From Embleya sp040605455 (GTDB lineage Bacteria; Actinomycetota; Actinomycetes; Streptomycetales; Streptomycetaceae): a stretch of 11,125 nt of DNA. This document shows, one piece after another, positions 6,221 to 11,125 of the stretch; within the stretch, counting starts at the first letter, position 1, and each line of letters starts with the position of its first letter. The stretch covers positions 1 to 11,125 of the forward strand of contig NZ_JBEXCV010000221.1 of the NCBI RefSeq assembly GCF_040605455.1. The letters run 5' to 3'. The position numbers and the translations under genes were made by a program. Below the pieces are notes generated by a model, which saw only the letters and a program-made list of their open reading frames with translations, was not told the DNA's origin and ran no database searches.

Positions 6221-8191
6221 TCAGCTGCGGCGCTCGCCGGAGGGGGAGGGCTCGGCGACCGGGGCGACCGGGGCGTTGTCGGCGTCCCCGTCGTCGCCGG
6301 CGGGCGCTGCCGGCGAGGACGGCTTCACGTCCTGGGCACGGTCCGTCTGCGCCGGAGCCTGGGCCGGGACCTGGGGGAGTTCGGCGCGCGGGGCGGCGGG
6401 TACGGACTCGCCGGCGTCGATCGGCTCGGCCGAATCGGCCGGCGCAGTCTCGCTCGCAACCTCGGCCTCCGCTTCGGCCTCTGTCGTCGCCTCCGCCTCT
6501 GCGGTCGGAACCGGAACCGGGTCCGTCGGGGTCGGTTCTGCCGCGGGTTCAGCCGGAGTTCGGACTTCGTTCTCGACTTCGTCCTTGCCCTCGCCGGGCG
6601 CCCTGTGCTCGCCTTCGTCCTCGCCGACGGGCTCGGAAGCGTTTTCGGCGACGAGCTCGGAAGCAGGCTCGGCGACCGGCTCGGAAGCGGGCTTCGCGAC
6701 CTTGGCCGGCTTGCCCAGGGACACCGGTTCCTGCGATTCGGCCACGGCGGGCGTCGCAACCGGCTCGACGACGCCGGCGGTCGGCGCGGCGGTGGGCCGC
6801 GGCGGCGGGACCTGCTTGGGCCGCGCGGCCGGTGCCCCATCGACCGGCAGCACCGTAGTCGCGTCGGCAGCAGGAGCTTCGTCAGCGGCCGGAGCCGGAG
6901 CAGCCTCGGCAGCGGCAGCGGCAGCCGCCTCGGCCGGAGCTACGGCCGCAGCCGCCGAAGCGACCGGAGCCACAGCCCCCTCGGGACCCACAGCCCCCGA
7001 CCCCATCACCGTCGGCGCCTGCGGCACCGGCGGAGCGCCCGGCGTACCGGGAGCCTGCGGCACCGGCGGCGCGAAGTACTGCGCGGTCGGTGCCTGCGTC
7101 GGATGAGCCGCCCACGGCGTGCGCGCACCACCCGGGAAACCGGCCGGCATCCCGGGCATCCCCGGCATCGCGCCCGGGACGCCACCGGCAACCAGACCCG
7201 ACGCGAAGGCCAGTGCCTCGCGCTCGTGCTGGAACGTGGTGATCCTGCGGACCACGAGGATCGCCGCGACCGCCGCCAGGATCAGTACGACATCCGCGAC
7301 CCCGGACAGGAAGTCGATGGTGCGCAGCCGGCCGGCGTCGGACAGCTCGATGTCCTCGTCCAGCGGGTAGGACAACCGGCTCGCGAAGAACAGCACGCCC
7401 GAGGCCACCAGCAGCACCCACCAGGACCACAGCAGCGGCAACCGGCCGGGAGTCCGACCATCGCGCTCGGCGGTCCGCGGGTCGCTCGCCCGCCACACGT
7501 CGTGCAGGATCAGCTTGGGGAACCACAGGCTGACCACCGGAACCAGCCAGCCGCCGATCGCCCACCCGGTGGACAGGTGCTGCTTCGAGGGGCCGAACAG
7601 GTCCACGTTGGCGCGGGCCCGGTACATCCAGATGATGAACAGCACGGCGGTCGCGATCATCGACAGGACCAGGAACGTGGTCGCCGCAGCGACGAGCGAG
7701 TCCGAGTCCTCGGCCTTGGTACGCAGCGCGTCGGTCATGCCGAGCTCGCCCGCGTCGGAGATCCGTCGCAGGACGTCCGCACGGTGGAAGAACGCCGCCG
7801 CGCACAGCGCCGCGAACACCGCGGACAGCGGCAGCAGGACGTACAGCGATACGGCGAGTCCGCGCAGCGCGCGAAACGGCTGCGGCAGCCAGCCCGGGTA
7901 CGGCGAGGCCGGATAGGAGCCCGGCATCCCGTACGGGGTCTGCGGGGCGAACTGTCCGGGCGCGTGCGGATAGGCACCCGGGTACGCGCCGGCCGGGGCG
8001 GGCGCGGGCGTGGGTGCGGCGTACGGATCCGGCGGTGTGGGCGCTGCGGGAGTGGTGGGAGCCGCGGCGGGCCCGGTGACCGCGGGGGTCGGCCCGGTGC
8101 CGGGCGGCTGCGGCCCGGCGGCCGGGACGGCGCCGCAGTACGAACAGCGGTCGGCCCGCGTAGACCAGGTGTCGCAGGCGGAACAGTGCAC
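6221..8191 (-). CDS. Zinc-ribbon DUF4328 membrane protein with long Ala/Pro/Glu-rich tail
   Basis: This is a predicted membrane protein of 656 residues and unknown function. Residues 1-20 hold a zinc ribbon, CSAC and CSYC (Cys 3, 6, 16, 19). A Pro/Ala/Gly/Tyr linker follows (24-106). Residues about 107-325 are a DUF4328 domain with likely helices at 111-135, 166-190, 209-230, 252-272 and 292-314, including the characteristic GGWLVPVVSLWFPKLILHDVW (213-233). The tail, 326-656, is low-complexity: first Gly/Pro/Met, then Ala-rich, then strongly acidic Glu/Ala/Pro/Val repeats. It is half the protein and far longer than DUF4328 needs. I chose GTG 8191 because GAAGGACG stands about nine bases upstream and the first cysteines follow at once; an upstream in-frame start at 8299 would add 36 unconserved residues. 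The gene is transcribed away from pabB. A zinc ribbon plus membrane domain suggests a sensor or scaffold, but this is inference. Confidence 0.85.
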   Translation of the reverse strand: MHCSACDTWSTRADRCSYCGAVPAAGPQPPGTGPTPAVTGPAAAPTTPAAPTPPDPYAAPTPAPAPAGAYPGAYPHAPGQFAPQTPYGMPGSYPASPYPGWLPQPFRALRGLAVSLYVLLPLSAVFAALCAAAFFHRADVLRRISDAGELGMTDALRTKAEDSDSLVAAATTFLVLSMIATAVLFIIWMYRARANVDLFGPSKQHLSTGWAIGGWLVPVVSLWFPKLILHDVWRASDPRTAERDGRTPGRLPLLWSWWVLLVASGVLFFASRLSYPLDEDIELSDAGRLRTIDFLSGVADVVLILAAVAAILVVRRITTFQHEREALAFASGLVAGGVPGAMPGMPGMPAGFPGGARTPWAAHPTQAPTAQYFAPPVPQAPGTPGAPPVPQAPTVMGSGAVGPEGAVAPVASAAAAVAPAEAAAAAAAEAAPAPAADEAPAADATTVLPVDGAPAARPKQVPPPRPTAAPTAGVVEPVATPAVAESQEPVSLGKPAKVAKPASEPVAEPASELVAENASEPVGEDEGEHRAPGEGKDEVENEVRTPAEPAAEPTPTDPVPVPTAEAEATTEAEAEAEVASETAPADSAEPIDAGESVPAAPRAELPQVPAQAPAQTDRAQDVKPSSPAAPAGDDGDADNAPVAPVAEPSPSGERRS

Positions 8192-8315
8192 GGATGAACG
8201 TCCTTCGATCGCGTGGTGCCGTGGAGGCTTCGGGGGGCCGGGCGAACCGACCGGGCGGGGTGCGGTCACCGGACTCGGGGCTGCCGGATCCCTACCCACC
8301 GTGCCGCATCATGCC

Positions 8316-8330
8316 GTGCCGGACCGGCAC
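8316..8330. promoter_or_regulatory. 15-bp palindrome in the divergent DUF4328/pabB region
   Basis: GTGCCGG (8316-8322) and CCGGCAC (8324-8330) are perfect inverted repeats around a single central A. The near-zero spacer makes it a poor RNA hairpin and a better candidate for a dimeric protein site. It lies 125 bp from the DUF4328 start and about 120 bp before the predicted pabB transcription start. In DNA this rich in GC, such a palindrome can also occur by chance. Confidence 0.35.
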
Positions 8331-8415
8331 ACGGGAACGCGGAATCGGCTCGGGGCAGTTCCGGGCGGGTGGGGTGCGCGGATACGGGGCCTTCGAAGCC
8401 GTCGATGCCGGGCCG

Positions 8416-8444
8416 TTCGGGACATCGCGGCGCCCTTCTACAAT
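8416..8444 (+). promoter_or_regulatory. Promoter candidate for pabBC
   Basis: TACAAT at 8439-8444 matches the housekeeping -10 pattern well and stands out in the GC-rich gap. TTCGGG at 8416-8421, 17 bp upstream, is a weak -35. The predicted start near 8451 gives a leader of about 57 nt to the GTG at 8508, or about 27 nt to the alternative GTG at 8478. Confidence 0.55.
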
Positions 8445-8507
8445 GGACGATCTGATCCGCGCGCCGATCCGTCACAGGTGCCGCGGTCGCGACCCCGGAA
8501 CGAACCA

Positions 8508-9689
8508 GTGAGTCAGCCACCTCCTCTCGCCCACCTCGGCGGGCGCTTGGCCACCGGCCTGCGTGACGTCACCCGTGACCCGGCCGCCCTGGATTCGCAC
8601 GGGTTCTGGGCAGTCGTCGCCGACTTCGAGGGCGACCTGCTGTGCGCACGCTTCGACGAGGTGCGCCCGGCCCCGCTGCCCGCCACGCCGTGGACCGGAC
8701 CGCCCGCCCACGCGTGGACCGACTCGCTCGGCGCCGACGCGTACCGCGCCGGGGTGCGCCGGATCCGCGAACACATCGCGGCCGGCGACGTGTACCAGGT
8801 CAACCTGTGCCGTCTGCTGAGCGCGCCGCTGCCCGAGGACGCCGACATCCTCGGCCTGGCCGGCCGCCTCGCGCAGGGCAACCCCGCCCCGTACGCGGGA
8901 GTGATCCGACTGCCCGGGCACGACGTGCACGTCGCGTGCGCGTCGCCCGAGCTCTACCTGCACCGCGCCGGCGACCGGGTCTGGTCCGGTCCGATCAAGG
9001 GCACCGGTCGCACCGAGGCCGACCTGCTGTCCAAGGACTACGCCGAGAACGTGATGATCGTGGACCTGGTCCGCAACGACCTCGGCCGGGCGAGCGCGAT
9101 CGGCTCGGTCACCGTGCCCGACCTGTGCGTGGTCGAGAAGCACCCGGGCCTGGTCCACCTCGTCTCCACGGTCGCGGGCACCCTGGCGCCCGGCGTGGGC
9201 TGGCCCGAGCTGTTCTCCGTCACCTTCCCGCCCGGCTCGGTCAGCGGCGCGCCCAAGAGCAGCGCGCTGCGGATCATCGACGAACTCGAACCGGTCCCGC
9301 GCGGCCCATACTGCGGCGCGATCGGCTGGGTCGACGCGGACCGCCGCGAGGGCTCGCTCGCGGTGGGCATACGCAGCTTCTTCGTCCGGGACGGCCGCCT
9401 GTGCTTCGGCACCGGCGCCGGCATCACGTACGACTCCGACCCGCAGCGCGAGTGGGACGAGACCGAACTCAAGGCACGCAACCTGCTCGCGGTGGCGGGG
9501 CGGGACTACCTGCCGGGACCGGCGCACGAGCGTGACGCGCGGGAAGCGCATGACCCGCGGGAAGCGCGTGACGCGTGTGACGCGTGGGAAGCGCGGAACG
9601 CGCCGGAAACGCAGGACGCGACGGACACGCACCACTCGGGTGTGACCTGGACCCCAGACAACGCAATGGACGCCTCGGAGGGCGCATGA
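8508..9689 (+). CDS. pabB: Aminodeoxychorismate synthase component I (chorismate-binding)
   Basis: This enzyme uses ammonia to convert chorismate to 4-amino-4-deoxychorismate, the first step to p-aminobenzoate and folate; it acts in the cytoplasm. The 393-residue protein has the chorismate-binding fold: GDVYQVN (93-99), SPELYLHR, PIKGT (162-166) with Lys164, DLVRNDLGR (186-194), GSVSGAPK (243-250) and FGTGAGITYDSDP (300-312). The Lys in PIKGT separates it from anthranilate and isochorismate-type enzymes. The conserved part ends near 337. Residues 342-374 are a tripeptide repeat coded by a nine-base tandem repeat. It is shorter than E. coli-type PabB because the N-terminal part is reduced, as in other short actinobacterial members. 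No glutaminase (PabA) is adjacent. GTG 8508, with GGAA eight bases upstream, is preferred over GTG 8478 because the conserved N-terminus follows it. The stop overlaps the pabC start. Confidence 0.88.
   Translation: MSQPPPLAHLGGRLATGLRDVTRDPAALDSHGFWAVVADFEGDLLCARFDEVRPAPLPATPWTGPPAHAWTDSLGADAYRAGVRRIREHIAAGDVYQVNLCRLLSAPLPEDADILGLAGRLAQGNPAPYAGVIRLPGHDVHVACASPELYLHRAGDRVWSGPIKGTGRTEADLLSKDYAENVMIVDLVRNDLGRASAIGSVTVPDLCVVEKHPGLVHLVSTVAGTLAPGVGWPELFSVTFPPGSVSGAPKSSALRIIDELEPVPRGPYCGAIGWVDADRREGSLAVGIRSFFVRDGRLCFGTGAGITYDSDPQREWDETELKARNLLAVAGRDYLPGPAHERDAREAHDPREARDACDAWEARNAPETQDATDTHHSGVTWTPDNAMDASEGA
9531..9629 (+). repeat. In-frame 9-bp tandem repeat, 11 units, in the pabB tail
   Basis: Eleven consecutive nine-base units follow the pattern cgNgacgcg / cggGAAgcg (for example CGTGACGCG, CGGGAAGCG, CATGACCCG, CGGGAAGCG, CGTGACGCG, TGTGACGCG). 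The units are exactly in codon register and encode X-[Asp/Glu/Asn]-[Ala/Pro/Thr] triplets: RDA, REA, HDP, REA, RDA, CDA, WEA, RNA, PET, QDA, TDT. Decay increases toward the 3' end. It looks like slippage-type expansion in the dispensable C-terminus of pabB. Confidence 0.93.
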
Positions 9690-10510
9690 GCAGAATTTGG
9701 CTGAACGATCGCCTCGTCGACGACGAGCAGGCCATGGTTCGGGTGGACGACCACGGTCTGACAGTCGGCGACGGCGTCTTCGAGACGATGAAGGCCACCG
9801 GCGGACAGGCCTTCGCGACGACCCGGCATCTGGATCGACTGGCTCGCTCCGCGCGCGGTCTCGGGCTGCCCGCGCCCGACCCCGAGCTGATCCGCCACGC
9901 GTGCGCCGAGGTGCTGGCGGCCAACCCGCTGCCCGGTATGGGCCGGCTGCGGATCACCTACACGGCCGGCAGCTCGCCGCTGGGCTCCGAGCGAGGCGAT
10001 GCCGCGCCGACGCTGGTGGTGGCTCTGGGCGCGGCCAAGACCCGGGGCGAGAGCACGGCCGTGGTCACCGTCCCGTGGACCCGCAACGAGCACGCGCCGA
10101 CCACCGGCCTCAAGACCACGAGCTACGCCGACAACGTGGTGATGCTCGGCTACGCCGCCGAACGCAGCGCGAGCGAGGCGCTGTTCGCGAACACGGCGGG
10201 CAACCTGTGCGAGGGGACCGGTTCGAACGTGTTCGCCGTACTCGACGGCCGCGTCGTCACCCCGCCGCTGTCGGCCGGCTGTCTGGCCGGTGTCACCCGC
10301 GCGCTGGTGCTGGAGTGGGTCGGCGCCGAGCAGATCGACATACCCCTGGCCACGCTCGCCGACGCCGACGAGGTATTCCTGACCTCGTCGCTGCGCGACA
10401 TCCAGGCCGTGCACCGGATCGACGAGCACACCCCGGCGGCGCCCGGCCCGCTCACCCGCAAGGCGATGGACATCTTCGCGGCCCGCTCCGCAGCCGACAT
10501 CGACCCGTGA
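9686..10510 (+). CDS. pabC: Aminodeoxychorismate lyase, class IV PLP aminotransferase fold
   Basis: This cytoplasmic PLP enzyme removes pyruvate from aminodeoxychorismate to give p-aminobenzoate. The protein has 274 residues, normal for the family. The N-terminal strand has DHGLTVGDGVFETMK (22-36). The PLP lysine is Lys143 in GLKTTSYADN, the cofactor-nitrogen glutamate is Glu176 in NLCEGTGSNVF, and the late loop LTSSLRDIQAV contacts PLP phosphate. ATG 9686 overlaps the pabB stop (ATGA), with GGAGGG just upstream inside pabB, so the two enzymes of one pathway are translationally coupled. D-amino acid or branched-chain aminotransferases share this fold; the pairing with a PIKGT-type PabB is what favours the lyase. 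I would place aminotransferase activity second. Confidence 0.85.
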   Translation: MSRIWLNDRLVDDEQAMVRVDDHGLTVGDGVFETMKATGGQAFATTRHLDRLARSARGLGLPAPDPELIRHACAEVLAANPLPGMGRLRITYTAGSSPLGSERGDAAPTLVVALGAAKTRGESTAVVTVPWTRNEHAPTTGLKTTSYADNVVMLGYAAERSASEALFANTAGNLCEGTGSNVFAVLDGRVVTPPLSAGCLAGVTRALVLEWVGAEQIDIPLATLADADEVFLTSSLRDIQAVHRIDEHTPAAPGPLTRKAMDIFAARSAADIDP

Positions 10511-10580
10511 TCCCGCCGCACGGGCGGCGCCGCCGGCGCGCCGACGAGGCACGGGCCGCGTTCGCGGCGACGTGATCACG

Positions 10581-10619
10581 CGCGCGTGGCCTCGACCCGG
10601 TTGGCCGGGGTCACGCGCG
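10581..10619 (+). terminator. Possible terminator hairpin after pabC
   Basis: CGCGCGTG (10581-10588) pairs with CACGCGCG (10612-10619), and inside it ACCCGG (10595-10600) pairs with CCGGGGT (10605-10611) around a TTGG loop. The left strand has six unpaired bases and the right strand one. It starts 70 bases after the pabC stop and ends 52 bases before the next ATG. No T-tract follows, so termination efficiency is uncertain. The rest of 10511-10671 shows no gene. Confidence 0.45.
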
Positions 10620-10671
10620 GGCAGCACTGCCGGTAACGGGGCGCTGCGCCCGGGAAGGCGGGGGCCACCAG

Positions 10672-11125
10672 ATGACCACCACTCTGCGACCGGCCGGACC
10701 CGGCCGTGACGGCGTGTACTCGATCTGCGCCAACGGCCGATCCGTCGGCGGCGTGCACCTGACCCCGCTGGGTCCATGGGGCGCGGGCACCGGATGGATC
10801 CTGCACATCCAGGTGCTGCCGTCGCGCCGTCGCCGCGGCCACGGATGCGTCGCGATGCTCGCCGCCGAGGAGATCATGCGTGGTCTGCGCTGCACCCGGA
10901 TGGCGGCGGCCGTCCCCGAGGGCAACCGGGCGGCGACCGGCCTCGTCCAGGCACTGGGCTATGCCCCCGACAGCCGCCGACTCGCGGCCCCCGTGCGCGC
11001 CACCGGACTGCCGCCCGGCGTACGGATGATGGACACCGACGAACGCGACGCGTGGTGCGCGGCGGAACTGCACCGGTGCGCGGCGGCCCTGCGCGCGACG
11101 GGCTGGGCCGCCCCCGCGGCGCAGG
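10672..11125 (+). CDS. GNAT-family N-acetyltransferase, cut by the right edge
   Basis: An open frame starts at ATG 10672 and runs without a stop to the window end (151 complete codons). Residues 42-100 carry the acetyl-CoA binding motif A of GNAT enzymes: WILHIQVLPSRRRRGHGCVA, where R53-x-x-G56-x-G58 is the pyrophosphate loop, followed by a helix with AAEE. Then comes motif B: VPEGNRAATGLVQALGYAP (81-99). The protein would transfer an acetyl group from acetyl-CoA to an amine; the substrate cannot be told. A G-rich purine stretch (10652-10664) ends seven bases upstream of ATG and serves as ribosome binding site. The N-terminal 40 residues are short for a GNAT domain, leaving few strands before motif A, and the region after 100 is Arg/Ala-rich and may continue well past the edge. 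It lies 161 bp after pabC, possibly a separate transcript. Confidence 0.8.
   Translation, partial: MTTTLRPAGPGRDGVYSICANGRSVGGVHLTPLGPWGAGTGWILHIQVLPSRRRRGHGCVAMLAAEEIMRGLRCTRMAAAVPEGNRAATGLVQALGYAPDSRRLAAPVRATGLPPGVRMMDTDERDAWCAAELHRCAAALRATGWAAPAAQ

Larger units (their letters stand above)
8192..8507. other. Divergent intergenic region between the DUF4328 gene and pabB
   Basis: These 316 bases hold the ribosome binding site of the minus-strand gene (AAGGA on the minus strand near 8205-8201), a 15-bp palindrome at 8316-8330 and a rightward promoter candidate at 8416-8444. Open frames cross it on both strands but have no recognisable domain and no start signal, so I assign no gene here. Confidence 0.6.

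Noticed and set aside
5981..8197. A 738-codon plus-strand frame opposite the DUF4328 gene
   Set aside because: The repeat-like Arg/Gly-rich translation reflects the low-complexity tail on the other strand. The minus-strand gene has a zinc ribbon, membrane helices, a start signal and a terminator.
8010..8507. A 166-codon N-terminal extension of pabB
   Set aside because: It would overlap the DUF4328 start, contains the promoter candidate and has no conserved residues. The conserved N-terminus follows GTG 8508.
1..11125. CRISPR arrays, insertion sequences, riboswitches, toxin-antitoxin or phage defence genes
   Set aside because: No regularly spaced repeats with unique spacers, no transposase-like or defence-domain proteins, and no recognisable riboswitch core were seen on either strand.

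Overview
The window is very GC-rich DNA with strong third-position GC bias, GTG/TTG starts, Ala/Pro/Arg-rich proteins and MmyB-like and DUF4328 genes. All of this points to a high-GC actinomycete, most likely of the Streptomycetaceae (Streptomyces, Embleya or similar). The family-level placement is an inference from gene content and style. No database was searched.

Left part (about 122-5410), a double efflux block. A MarR-type regulator (122-688) overlaps by ATGA a 14-helix EmrB/QacA-type (DHA2) MFS exporter (685-2610), forming a two-gene operon. Convergent to it is a second DHA2 exporter (2769-4301, minus strand), and a strong hairpin at 2646-2684 separates the two. The second exporter is divergent from an XRE/MmyB-like regulator (4406-5410). 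A perfect 10+6+10 inverted repeat in their 104-bp shared promoter region is the obvious operator candidate. Each pump therefore appears to have its own ligand-sensing repressor, from two different families.

Middle (about 5411-6040), RNA genes. A minus-strand cluster is transcribed in the order tRNA-Gly(GCC), tRNA-Cys(GCA), tRNA-Val(GAC), tRNA-Val(GAC). It has a promoter candidate at 6011-6038, and at 5487-5531 a terminator hairpin that also serves the regulator gene arriving from the left. The two tRNA-Val copies are part of an identical 76-bp repeat, and only one of them encodes its CCA end.

Right part (about 6094-11125). A minus-strand membrane protein (6221-8191) combines an N-terminal four-cysteine zinc ribbon, a DUF4328 membrane domain and an unusually long Ala/Pro/Glu-rich tail. 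Divergent from it is a folate-pathway pair: pabB (8508-9689, aminodeoxychorismate synthase component I with the diagnostic PIKGT motif), overlapping by ATGA with pabC (9686-10510, aminodeoxychorismate lyase). Together they would turn chorismate into p-aminobenzoate, with glutaminase PabA supplied from elsewhere. The pabB tail is a nine-base in-frame tandem repeat. A GNAT acetyltransferase gene begins at 10672 and runs off the right edge.

Most of the window is ordinary actinomycete chromosome. The features most worth a second look are the half-site array between the second pump and its MmyB-like regulator, the tripeptide-repeat tail of PabB, the zinc-ribbon/DUF4328/acidic-tail protein, and the start of the MarR gene, where a good Shine-Dalgarno has no normal start codon behind it.
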